From an uncultured Bacteroidota bacterium (GTDB lineage: Bacteria > Bacteroidota > Bacteroidia > Chitinophagales > Chitinophagaceae): a DNA stretch of 43,341 bases. Every line of letters starts with the position of its first letter. Position 1 is the stretch's first letter. A program made the translations under genes and the position numbers. Location of the stretch: positions 1 through 43,341 of the forward strand of contig CAIVKC010000058.1 in the NCBI GenBank assembly GCA_903906365.1, in the 5' to 3' direction. The notes under the pieces are model-generated. The model did no database searches, was not told where the DNA came from, and worked only from the letters and a program-made list of their open reading frames with translations. Shown here one piece after another: positions 1-7,485 of this stretch.

Positions 1-231
1 AGAACCATCCTGATGGAAATTATTGAAGACAGACATGGTAAAAGATCGACCTTGTTTACCTCCCAGGTACCCGTGAATAAATGGAATGAAGTGATAGGTG
101 AACAAACAATCGCCGATGCAATCCTTGACCGTATTGTCCACGACCCCCGACTGGAACTCAAAGGAGATTCTATGCGTAAAAAAAGAATTAACTTAGCCGT
201 CGAGGATGAAAAAATGGAAACTAAATCTTGA
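1..231 (+). CDS. istB: IS21-family helper ATPase IstB, C-terminal tail (partial)
   Basis: The reading frame is open from the first base of the window, so this is the last 76 codons of a longer gene. The residues IEDRHGKRS, TSQVPV, ADAILDRIVH and LELKGDSMRK are the typical end of the IstB/DnaC-like ATPase of IS21 elements. This ATPase loads the IstA transposase on target DNA. The Walker motifs lie upstream of the window. About 60 bp downstream come tandem terminal repeats of the IS21 type (290-337), so the right end of the element is here. The family call is firm; whether the element is intact cannot be seen. Confidence 0.85.
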   Translation, partial: RTILMEIIEDRHGKRSTLFTSQVPVNKWNEVIGEQTIADAILDRIVHDPRLELKGDSMRKKRINLAVEDEKMETKS

Positions 232-289
232 ACAAAAATCAACCGATAAAAAGCAACTTTTTTGATGCTAAAACGAGAGTAACTCTAGG

Positions 290-337
290 TGGTCACTTTG
301 CCTCGGAATAAGCTGGTCACTTTGCTCGGAATATCCA
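290..337. repeat. Right terminal repeats of the IS21-family element
   Basis: Two near-identical 20-bp units of the form TGGTCACTTTG followed by (C)CTCGGAATA start at 290 and 314, a 24-bp period. IS21 elements typically carry such multiple terminal repeats, which IstA binds. The stretch ends in CA at 336-337, the expected 3' terminus. The interrupted IS481-like reading frame resumes directly after it on the minus strand, which supports this as the exact insertion junction. No target duplication can be checked because the other end is outside the window. Confidence 0.7.
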
Positions 338-662
338 GGGGGTGCCGAACCTGCGTCTTGCTGTGCTCGATGCCCTCAATCTGCAGGTACAGCTCGTACT
401 CATGGTGCTCTGGCTTGCCCTTGTATTCTGTCCCGCGGTCAGTCAATACCCGAAGCAATGGCACCTGCTGGTCTTCGAAGAATGGAATCACCCGATCATT
501 GAGGATATCGGCTGATGTAATGGCGTGCTTGCTCTGGTATAGCTTGGCAAAGGCCACCCTTGTGTACGTGTCAATGAAAGTTTGCTGGTAGATACGGCCT
601 ACACCCTTGATATTGCCTACATAGTAGGTGTCTTGATAATGAGGCATGAATTCGTCGTACAA
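338..662 (-). pseudogene. IS481-like DDE transposase remnant, truncated at both ends
   Basis: The fragment encodes a piece of an rve/DDE integrase core. QDTYYVGNIKGVGRIYQQTF carries the first catalytic Asp and VLTDRGTEY the second. The frame runs into the IS21 terminal repeats just after VRHP, so the third catalytic residue (Glu) and the C-terminus are lost. At its 5' end it is fused to the HD-domain gene somewhere around 625-660, so the N-terminal helix-turn-helix half is also missing. The native family members are over 300 residues; fewer than 110 remain here. It cannot be functional. Confidence 0.8.
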
Positions 663-1065
663 ACTCTTGTAGTGCTAAACCTTCATCATCTCCCATTATT
701 TTTTTCATTGCTGAAAATTTCACATCACAAAACGGGAAAGAATCAGCTTTGATTAAGGCTATATCTTCGGTGCTGACAGCCATTCCAATATCATGTAGTA
801 ATGCCGAATAAATTAAGAGTGTAATTTCAAGTTCACTCAGCTTGGTATAGTCATTCACCAATTTACTCATGTACTCCATAATTCTAAAGGAGTGTCCTGT
901 GTTGTGAAGTGTGAAATTTGGAAAAACATGTTGCACTCTGCTATTCAAAATGTCTTTCACCTGGTCATATACTTCTTGAATTTTGGGCAGGAATGGACTG
1001 TCTAAACTTTTTAAATGCTTAACCAACGCTAAGTCGTCTAATTTGAAGTCTGTGTCTATGTTCAT
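640..1065 (-). pseudogene. HD-domain protein, N-terminal part, cut by transposase remnant
   Basis: The gene starts at ATG 1065 and gives about 140 native residues before the IS481-like junction. It contains HNTGHSFRIMEYM and, further on, LLHDIGMAVS, which is the His...His-Asp metal-site pattern of the HD superfamily (nucleotide phosphohydrolases and related regulators). The spacing resembles HD-CE type domains that sit at the N-terminus of larger proteins, but that subfamily call is tentative. It lies 67 bp downstream of the OLD-like nuclease gene in the same direction, so the two were probably one operon. The breakpoint is uncertain by about 30 bp, because the IS frame and the native frame overlap in sequence. 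Confidence 0.65.
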
Positions 1066-1132
1066 TTGTTGTAAGTCAGTTTAAGTTTAAGAGTGCTACC
1101 TGCAGTTTTTATTTCTTTTACTTAGGGCTGTT

Positions 1133-3028
1133 TCAGGTCTTAATTAATTTTGCTATGTCGTTAAACCAGTTCTCAATTTCAGCTTTTGCACCAATTTTGT
1201 CAATATTAGAAAGTGTCAATTTTTTTGAGTGCGTCTCATTTAGTTGATTTTTTATTTTCCTCTTTTTCTCTTTGATATCTTCTTCATCAAGGTCAGCCCA
1301 TAGTCTTGGTGATTCCGATTTGTCGTGATTATGTTTAGCAATTATCTCGGGAATATCTGCTTCATTCCACTTAATTGCTTTGTCAACTGAAACTCCATAA
1401 AGTTCTGTAATTAATTCAGGGGAAAAGTAATTTTCAAAGGCTCTTAAGATAGTTTCATAAGCAAGATTTCCATGTCCTTTCTTGTTAATTATCTCAACAT
1501 ACTTTTTATACTTATGTGGTTCGTCAGAGCCAATGTCGCTATCATAAATATGCAATTGATTTAAACTAAGACGACCTAAATAATCATTGTTTACCCAAAA
1601 TTGCAATGTGCTTCCACCCATTGGCAACAGAATTATTTCTTCGCTTTTGGAAAGGTCAACTATCTTCTTTAATTCGGGATTACATTCATTTACTTCCTTT
1701 AAGAAAGTAATATCATTTTTGCCTTCAACGCAGATGGCCAATTTTACTTTTGATGGATTTGATATTTCAATGTCTGGCAAAACACCTAATTCGGATGCAA
1801 TGCTTCTTATGATATCATCATTGTTTTTTTCAATTTTTAGTTTCCCATTTTCGTCCTTTGATATTAAATTAATTGTTTCGGCTGGCAGCATTTTAGCAAT
1901 GCCTGGACTATGAGTAGTTAAGATAATTTGATTATGCTTTGTCTTAGATAATGTAATAAACGCTTCTATTAATTTCTTTTGGTGGTCGGGGTGTTGTGAT
2001 GTTTCTGGTTCTTCGAGGGCATATATTGTATCAGGAACATTTCTTTCATCTCTTTGACGTTCGGCTTCAGCCCTAAAAAAATTTAAAAGTATTAATCTTC
2101 TAACACCACTTCCTCGTTTGTTTAAGGGAACTTTATCATCACTTAAAAGATTGAATTTAAAAGCACTTTCCCATTTGGGGTCGTCAAATTCCGGGTCTAA
2201 CTCTTTTGCAATTTCAGGATTCATTTCATGAAGTTTCGCAATCGTAAGCTTTGCAAGTTCTTCAGAAACTTGTTGAACTTCTTTTTTTATTTCATTTAAG
2301 CGTTCTTGTAAACCTTCGGCTTTTAGTATTTTCTTTATGGCCGCCTTCATTGGGTTTTGTATTTCACCATCTTGTTCTTCATTTTTTCTGTCAGATTGAA
2401 AAAGAGCATAAACGGGTAAATAGTTTTGTATTTGCGTCCAGATTTCTTTTACTGTTGAATCGCTACCATCTTTGTCTTTTGATTTTGAGAATATTTCTAT
2501 ATCCTGAACTTCGAACTTCAGCTTGTCTTTTAAATGTTCCTTTATTGCTTGTCTAATTGATGCTTTAATTGAAGCGTTGTATTCAGCCTCGACTTTCAAG
2601 TCGTCAGCTTTTTGTTTTAAAGTATCAATGTCTGTTGTGATAATTCCTTTTAGTTCTTTGTTAGTTGGATAATTTGCTACAAGAACAACTTTTTTCAAAC
2701 CTGATGCTGCATAAATTTTGTGAATTTCAAGTTGATTTTGAGCATTAAGTAAATTTTCAGCGGAAAGTGAAGTTTCAAAGGTTGTATCTAAAATAATTTT
2801 GTCATTAAATTCCGTGAAGACAACACCAATTCTTGCTTCCTTCTTTTTCGCCTTAATATAAATATCATTTTTAAACTCACTTTCATTAAAGAAGATATCC
2901 AAAGAGTCGAGAATCGTTGACTTACCAATGTCATTTTTGCCAACTATTACATTTAAGTTGTCAAAACTAATTTCGGTTCTGTCATGGTAACCTCTAAAGT
3001 TTTCGATGATGAGTTTGGCAAGTTTCAT
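1133..3028 (-). CDS. OLD-family ATP-dependent nuclease (ABC-type ATPase plus TOPRIM)
   Basis: The 631-residue product has the complete architecture of an overcoming-lysogenization-defect (OLD) nuclease. Walker A GKNDIGKST is at residues 30-38. A signature-like GSGVRRL is near 306, Walker B IYALEEPE near 335-342, and the H-loop TTHSPG near 371. A C-terminal TOPRIM domain follows, with VEGKND near 434 and DSD at 496-498. The middle (about 130-270) is helical and Lys/Glu-rich, as expected for a coiled-coil arm. Such proteins cleave or nick DNA and act in phage defence alone or with a partner (as GajA does in Gabija). Here the likely partner is the HD gene 67 bp downstream, now disrupted. No UvrD-like helicase is present. 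The gene is markedly AT-rich compared with the right half of the window. Confidence 0.85.
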   Translation of the reverse strand: MKLAKLIIENFRGYHDRTEISFDNLNVIVGKNDIGKSTILDSLDIFFNESEFKNDIYIKAKKKEARIGVVFTEFNDKIILDTTFETSLSAENLLNAQNQLEIHKIYAASGLKKVVLVANYPTNKELKGIITTDIDTLKQKADDLKVEAEYNASIKASIRQAIKEHLKDKLKFEVQDIEIFSKSKDKDGSDSTVKEIWTQIQNYLPVYALFQSDRKNEEQDGEIQNPMKAAIKKILKAEGLQERLNEIKKEVQQVSEELAKLTIAKLHEMNPEIAKELDPEFDDPKWESAFKFNLLSDDKVPLNKRGSGVRRLILLNFFRAEAERQRDERNVPDTIYALEEPETSQHPDHQKKLIEAFITLSKTKHNQIILTTHSPGIAKMLPAETINLISKDENGKLKIEKNNDDIIRSIASELGVLPDIEISNPSKVKLAICVEGKNDITFLKEVNECNPELKKIVDLSKSEEIILLPMGGSTLQFWVNNDYLGRLSLNQLHIYDSDIGSDEPHKYKKYVEIINKKGHGNLAYETILRAFENYFSPELITELYGVSVDKAIKWNEADIPEIIAKHNHDKSESPRLWADLDEEDIKEKKRKIKNQLNETHSKKLTLSNIDKIGAKAEIENWFNDIAKLIKT

Positions 3029-3093
3029 TTTAGTTTGTCTGGTTTAATGGTTGGCATTGTCGGAGCTTGAAGTGTCTCCAAAAATGGCAGGTA

Positions 3094-3212
3094 ACGGCCA
3101 GGGCTTGGCATGTTGTGGCGGCATTTGAAAAACGTCACGCCCGGACCGGTGCTTGATAAAGTTACAAAAGATGAAAATATTAACTATCGCTCAGGCTTAT
3201 TCGTCCCCCGAG
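3094..3212. repeat. Dispersed intergenic repeat, copy A
   Basis: This gene-free stretch between the OLD-nuclease gene and parE aligns by eye to 20549-20660. Shared blocks in order are TGGCGGCATTTGA, ACCGGTGC, GATA, AAAAG followed by TGAAAA, and TTATTCGTCC (TTATCCGTCC in the other copy). The blocks keep the same order and similar spacing over about 115 bp. Neither copy has a convincing open frame. It could be a cassette-boundary or MITE-like element of this genome. Confidence 0.5.
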
Positions 3213-3296
3213 ACCGATGCTGATGGATAGGCGAAGTTGGGTCATGTGTTCCGTCCGCCGACATAATTCCAAGCCCCATGTTGTACGCTACAAAAT

Positions 3297-3596
3297 TTAA
3301 CCATTAAGTCGGTTCTCGATGTCCATGCTTTGGTGCAATACTCTTATGATTTCAATGTCAATTTGATTTTCAATCAGTCGGTAAAAAATTAGATGTGATT
3401 TTACTTTTGAGCAACGATAGTTCTTTCGTACATGGTTGAAATCCTTTCCCGAGTCTGGATTGTTTGCTAAATATTCAATCTCATCAAGTATTAGATTGAC
3501 ATACCTATCAGCTTGCTGCAGTGACCAATTCTCAAAAGTGTAAAGCCAAATATTTTCGATGTCCTCCGAGGCTTTGACACTAATTTTATAACCCAT
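3297..3596 (-). CDS. parE: ParE/RelE-superfamily toxin
   Basis: The 99-residue protein has the ParE pattern. It opens with YKISVKASEDIENIW, followed by the helix containing ADRYVNLILDEIEYLANNP. YRCSKVKSHLIFYRL and IEIIRVLHQSMD complete the RelE-like fold. ParE toxins inhibit DNA gyrase. The ATG overlaps the end of the antitoxin gene by 11 bp, so the two are translationally coupled with the antitoxin first, the usual order for parDE. No damage is visible. Confidence 0.88.
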   Translation of the reverse strand: MGYKISVKASEDIENIWLYTFENWSLQQADRYVNLILDEIEYLANNPDSGKDFNHVRKNYRCSKVKSHLIFYRLIENQIDIEIIRVLHQSMDIENRLNG

Positions 3597-3840
3597 TAGT
3601 CACATGTTTGCTGTGAAGATTTTTTATGAACTTTTTGCGGTCAAATTTTTGAACCAATCCTGATTTTTCGCCCTTTTTCAGTTCTTTGATAAGTTCATTT
3701 TTTTGATTTTCCTCTTGCTCGAAGAGTCGCAATGCGGTCCTCACAACTTCACTTGCTGAAGAAAAGCGTCCGCTTTGTATTTGATGGTTAATAAATTTGT
3801 CAAAATAATCACCTAAAAGGATTGAGGTATTTTTTGCCAT
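3586..3840 (-). CDS. parD: ParD-family antitoxin
   Basis: Start is placed at the internal ATG 3840, giving 84 residues beginning MAKNTSILLGDYF, because this is where ParD homology begins; an upstream in-frame ATG at 3918 would add unlike sequence. The N-terminal part (GRFSSASEVVRTALRLFEQ) is the ribbon-helix-helix DNA-binding region. The Lys-rich C-terminal half should wrap the toxin. It overlaps parE by 11 bp. A 7-bp-arm palindrome lies 22 bp upstream of the start and is the likely autoregulation site. Confidence 0.86.
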   Translation of the reverse strand: MAKNTSILLGDYFDKFINHQIQSGRFSSASEVVRTALRLFEQEENQKNELIKELKKGEKSGLVQKFDRKKFIKNLHSKHVTNGL

Positions 3841-3862
3841 TGTTGCAGAATTTTTTTTAAAA

Positions 3863-3879
3863 ATACCAATTCTTGGTAT
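3863..3879 (-). promoter_or_regulatory. Candidate ParD operator palindrome
   Basis: ATACCAA (3863-3869) and TTGGTAT (3873-3879) form a perfect inverted repeat with a 3-bp centre. It lies upstream of parD and downstream of a TACCTTTG box on the minus strand (3910 to 3903) that matches the Bacteroidetes -7 consensus TAnnTTTG. No TTG is found 19 bp further upstream, so the promoter call is weaker than the palindrome. A site between promoter and start fits repression by the ParD-ParE complex. Confidence 0.5.
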
Positions 3880-4509
3880 AATTTCCAAACTTTTGAATGA
3901 TACAAAGGTAGCGTACAACTCGTGTATTTACGCTATTATGCGCTACTCAAATATACCTATCAATTTTTTTAAGCCAATGCTTTTTAAGCTTTTATCCAAA
4001 AAAACGCGGAAGGTTTGGAGTAGCGTCAATGACGATTATCAAATTTTATAATACGAACTGACTTGCTATCTTTTTTGGTCAAAATACAATATATCTAACT
4101 TGCCACTTGACCGTTTTTGACAGAGCTTCGCCACCTCAGTCACAATTCATTTTTTTGGACAAGGTTTAAGTTTATGAAAATAATAATTATATCTTAAATT
4201 TTAGCAGTTGGTTAGGCCGGCTTTTAATTTAACCCGTTCCCTGAACAAATTGGACCACCGAAAAGGAATTAATGTTCTTATTCCTAATTTGATTTGAGCT
4301 CCCACACTCAGTAAGGTAGATGTTGGGAAATCTTGGACATATTAAAAATCTGTTCGATAGGGTGGGGGCGGATCAACAATGCAATAAATTTTACTTAGAT
4401 TAGTGGTGGGATTGGGTTGTTTTATCGGTTTTGAAGGGCACTTATTCGGGAGTCCCATAGTTCTACGGGCATTTTTGATCTGTTTTTCAATTAGTTCTGT
4501 CAAAAGAGT
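3880..4509. other. Gene-free stretch left of the island edge
   Basis: AT-rich sequence with no convincing coding region. A 66-codon minus-strand frame (4342-4542) has no recognisable family, runs through the att-like sequence, and is not called. I see no RNA gene or IS end here. Confidence 0.5.
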
Positions 4510-4526
4510 GAATCCCTCTCTCTCCG
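4510..4526 (+). other. Candidate left attachment site, tRNA-Ser 3'-end-like
   Basis: GAATCCCTCTCTCTCCG reads like the T-arm and acceptor-stem 3' half of a bacterial tRNA-Ser. No tRNA body precedes it, as expected of a att copy left by integration at a tRNA 3' end. A shortened copy, GAATCTCTCTCTCCG, occurs at 12454-12468, in the same orientation. The tyrosine recombinase gene starts 250 bp to the right, a typical arrangement. The repeat is short and partly low-complexity (TC runs), so chance is not excluded. Confidence 0.45.
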
Positions 4527-4550
4527 CCTTCTGATTTTTCAAATCGTATT

Positions 4551-4587
4551 AAGGGCTCGTAAAACGCTGGTTTGACGGGCCCTTTTT
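4551..4587 (+). terminator. Rho-independent terminator after att-like site
   Basis: AAGGGCTCGTAAAAC and GTTTGACGGGCCCTT form a 15-position stem with one mismatch and one G-T pair around a GCTG loop, followed by TTTTT. This is a strong intrinsic terminator on the plus strand, 25 bp after the tRNA-end-like sequence, as commonly found after tRNA genes. Confidence 0.7.
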
Positions 4588-4622
4588 CATTTTCCACTAC
4601 AATTCGATCTAACGGAATTCAA

Positions 4623-4679
4623 GAATTAGGTGCACAATTCGGTGGACCGGATTCTGTCTCAATTTTGGTGCACCGAATT
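4623..4679. repeat. Cluster of short palindromes upstream of the integrase
   Basis: GAATT/AATTC (4623-4627 and 4636-4640) flank AGGTGCAC. AATTCGGTG (4636-4644) is the reverse complement of CACCGAATT (4671-4679). GGTGCAC occurs directly repeated at 4629 and 4667. Located between the att-like site and the recombinase start, these could be arm-type binding sites or an integrase operator. Confidence 0.35.
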
Positions 4680-4771
4680 TTTCGGAAAGCCAGTCAGACA
4701 AAGGATTTCAGCAGATCGAACTTTTGGTGACGGATGCAACAAAATTCGTAAACACACAAAAGCAGTGGAAA

Positions 4772-6019
4772 ATGGAAAATCACATCAGTGTCCTGTTTTA
4801 CGCCAGAAAGTCGAAAATGTCCCGCAAGGGCCTCGTCCCCCTCTACATCCGGAACACCATTGATGGGCAGCGTTTAGAGCATAGCATCCAACGGTACGTC
4901 AGAGCCGCCCATTGGTCGGCGGCGGCCGGGCGGGTGAAAGGGAACAATGGGCAGGCCCGCCAGATCAATCTGTACTTGGACTCGCTAAAAAGCAAGGTCC
5001 TACGGCTGGAGCGGGAAATGGTCCTGGACGGGGTCGCCGTTTGTTTTGACACTTTCCGGGAAAAGTGGCTCGGCGTTAAGGAAGCGCATCGGATGCTCAT
5101 TGCCATCTTCCAGCAGCACAATGACCAGATGGCCGCTTTGATCAAAGCGGGAAAAGGTTATTGCGCGGCCACCCCGGAACGGTATAATACCTCCCGGGAC
5201 CATACCAGGGCATTTCTTCAATGGAAATACAAGGTTGCCGCTATTGACATTAAGCGGCTGGATCATGAGTTTGCCGCCGATTTGGAGTTTTGGTTGAAAA
5301 CGGAGTGGAGTTGCTCCCACAATACGACCATTAAATATATCAGCAATCTGAAGAAAATCATCAATGGCTGTATCCGGAAGGGCTGGTAGACAAAAGACCC
5401 GTTTATCGGTTTTAAGATGACCAAGGAGGAAATTGAGAAGGAAGCCCTAACTATAGCGGAATTGGAAAGGATCGAGTCGAAGACATTTCCGACTGACCCG
5501 CTCAGCTATGTAAAGGATATTTTCCTTTTCAGTTGCTATACCGGGCTGGCGTATGCCGATGTGAAGAAATTGAAGTGGTCGGAGATCGCGCCCGGTATTG
5601 ATGGGAATTTCTGGATTTTCACGAATCGACAGAAAACGGATACGCAGTCTCGGATTCCCCTACTTTCGCCCGCCCAGGCGATAATTGAAAAATATCGCGA
5701 CTACCCTACCTGTTGCGATTCCGGTCATGTGCTGCCGGTTTTAAGCAATCAGAAGATGAACGCTTATTTGAAGGAAATTGTTGATGTCTGCGGGATACGG
5801 AAGAATTTGACTTTTCACATCGCCCGGCATACTTTCGCCACGACGATCACTTTGAGTAATGGCGTGCCGATCGAGTCGGTCAGTAAGATGTTGGGAAATA
5901 GGAACCTAAAGACGACGCAGCACTATGCGAAGGTTTTGGATAGGAAGATCAGCGAGGACATGCGAAATTTACAGCAGAAGTTTGAATTATCTAAGACAGC
6001 CCTTCAAATTCAACCTTAA
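4772..6019 (+). pseudogene. Arm-type tyrosine recombinase/integrase with in-frame TAG
   Basis: The start is set at ATG 4772 (MENHISVLFYARKSK), where Bacteroidetes integrase homology begins. The first 206 residues hold the arm-binding and SAM-like core-binding domains. After ...RKGW there is a TAG at 5387-5389. The same frame then continues without interruption with TKDPFIGFKMTKEE and the catalytic domain. That domain has CYTGLAYADVKKL, the HIARHTF box (H-x-x-R), LGNRNLKTTQHYAKV with the nucleophilic Tyr, and an Asn where many relatives have His (LGH). The expected residue at the stop is a non-stop one in GW-x-KDPF. A single base change explains the break. Translation restart at ATG 5417 would give only the catalytic domain. 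It is probably non-functional unless suppressed or a sequencing error. Confidence 0.88.
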
Positions 6020-6488
6020 TCTCATTTGGCAAATACTCGATGGGAAAGCCCATTTCGCCTCGCCAAGCGTCATCTGGAAGGTATTCTTCATGCTCAACGT
6101 TTTCATAATACCCATTTATATATCGTTTGCCATCAAAATCAATAAAAAACTTGAGCCTCCTATCTTCCGCTGAGGCATCGACAGCCAATTTGAAATCACC
6201 AGGAGTAACCTTGTCATTTTCTATGGCGTCAATGAAATTCCCGACTTCGGAGTCAACTACATTAAAGACACCATTCCTAAAATTGGACGACTCAGCGTGC
6301 AAACGAACGCCAGAATCATACTTGTCGTAATTCAATATCCACCAGGCAAGTGGCAGAGCATAAAGACGATAGGATTCGCGATATTTTATGCAACCTAATA
6401 GATAATCCAAGTTCAGCTTTTTAACAAGGTCTGTCATACCACAAAATAAAAGAATTTGGATAAAAATCTTTCCGTACCCTTTCCCCAT
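5991..6488 (-). CDS. Hypothetical protein, convergent with the integrase
   Basis: The frame encodes up to 165 residues; a second ATG at 6437 (MTDLVKKLNLDYLL) would give 148 and is an equally good start. No family is recognised. The protein is soluble, acidic in its C-terminal half, and contains RLYALPLAWWILNYDKYD and, later, RRLKFFIDFDGKRYINGYYENV, which resembles a beta-rich domain. Its stop overlaps the 3' end of the integrase gene by 29 bp on the opposite strand. Its place next to the integrase suggests island cargo. Confidence 0.6.
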   Translation of the reverse strand: MGKGYGKIFIQILLFCGMTDLVKKLNLDYLLGCIKYRESYRLYALPLAWWILNYDKYDSGVRLHAESSNFRNGVFNVVDSEVGNFIDAIENDKVTPGDFKLAVDASAEDRRLKFFIDFDGKRYINGYYENVEHEEYLPDDAWRGEMGFPIEYLPNEIKVEFEGLS

Positions 6489-6532
6489 ACCGAAAGACGG
6501 CTTTCATCCTGCTTTAAATTTATACACAAGGC

Positions 6533-6850
6533 ATGGGCCGACTCCTATATATAACAGAAGACCAGCAAAAGCCCTCCGGCAACCAGTTGGTTACCCTCGC
6601 AGACCTGGAAAAGTTCCGTGTCACGCTGATGATGGATATTAAATCTATGCTGGAAGGGCACCTGGGTAAACCCGCCAAGCGCTGGCTAAAATCACACGAG
6701 GTCAAAAAGCTACTCAATATCTCCTACGGAACGCTTCAAACTCTCCGCAATAACGGCAAGCTACCCTATACCAGGATCGGGGGGCTCATATATTATGATG
6801 GAACGGAAATAGATCAAATTTTAGTTAGTCAGAAAAGGGCTCCTCGGTAG
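6533..6850 (+). CDS. MerR/excisionase-like helix-turn-helix protein
   Basis: The 105-residue product has a C-terminal winged-helix module of the excisionase class: WLKSHEVKKLLNISYGTLQTL, then RNNGKLPYTRIGGLIYYDGTEIDQIL, about residues 49-98. The N-terminal 45 residues (TLADLEKFRVTLMMDIKSML) look helical and may mediate dimerisation. Such proteins accompany Bacteroidetes conjugative and mobilisable elements and direct excision or activate mobilisation genes. It sits between the integrase and the mob gene, which fits. No damage is seen. Confidence 0.78.
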   Translation: MGRLLYITEDQQKPSGNQLVTLADLEKFRVTLMMDIKSMLEGHLGKPAKRWLKSHEVKKLLNISYGTLQTLRNNGKLPYTRIGGLIYYDGTEIDQILVSQKRAPR

Positions 6851-6883
6851 AGGTCTCCCGGTGAGGTCCCTTGAGGCGTAGCT

Positions 6884-6946
6884 CTTCGCAGCGATTCTAA
6901 GGTGCTTCATGAGCGAAGGGCGAATTTGATGGCGCGTCAATGCGCC
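6884..6946 (+). repeat. Two hairpins upstream of the mobilisation gene
   Basis: CTTCGC (6884-6889) pairs with GCGAAG (6913-6918), and GGCGC (6931-6935) pairs with GCGCC (6942-6946). No T-run follows, so these are not typical terminators. A position 75-135 bp upstream of the mob gene is compatible with an oriT or a regulatory leader. Confidence 0.35.
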
Positions 6947-7019
6947 CAGCAAGATGTATAGTTGTAGACAAAAACCGAAGGAGCGTCAGCAAAATTCCGT
7001 GATATTAAATTTATAACAA

Positions 7020-7444
7020 ATGGGACGAAAGAAATTACCGCCTAACAAGGAATTAAAGTATGTCGTTTGCACTGGGGTGAACGATGAAAAATACCAGGAA
7101 TTGATGAATATCCTGAGCTACCCGCCGCATTACGGAATGAGTGATTTGGTAAGGAGGATAATAGAGAATCGACGAATTAGGATTTTCATCAGCGATCCTG
7201 CGCTTGACTCGATCCTTGACGAACTTAGAGGAATCCGGAAAAGATCAAACAAATCGGAATAGTCATCAATCAACACCTCAAGAGCTTCAATTCCCACGCC
7301 GCATTGCCATCTAAGGAGTTTCATGCAAAGTTGGCTTTTATCCAATATGCTTCCATGGGTAAACAATACGACCGTTTGCTGGAAATCATAGGGCCGTTGG
7401 CAAAAAGGTGGTTGGCGGAGAATTCCGGGGAAACGGGCAAATAG
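7020..7444 (+). pseudogene. MobC-like relaxosome protein, broken by a -1 frameshift
   Basis: The first frame (7020-7262) gives a ribbon-helix-helix-like N-terminus, with VVCTGVNDEKYQELM, MSDLVRRIIENR and DELRGIRK, typical of mobilisation accessory proteins. At the AAAA run 7239-7242 homology moves to the -1 frame. One added A would give IRKKIKQIGIVINQ followed by HLKSFNSHAALP and LLEIIGPLAKRWLAEN, ending at TAG 7442-7444. That C-terminus, with its IG-NINQ-like motif, is characteristic of MobC family proteins. A one-base deletion in a poly-A run is the simplest reading. The A run is too short for a classic slippery heptamer. The relaxase normally encoded next is absent. Confidence 0.75.
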
Positions 7445-7485
7445 GCAATAATTTTCAGGAGCAATTTGTTCCCCAATAGATTCGG

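Noticed and set aside
4342-4542. 66-codon minus-strand frame near the island edge
   Set aside because: No family resemblance, odd Pro-rich ending, and it runs across the att-like sequence.
7236-7262. Programmed -1 frameshifting in the mob gene
   Set aside because: The site is CGG-AAA-AGA with only four A and no slippery heptamer or evident downstream stimulator; a deletion is simpler.
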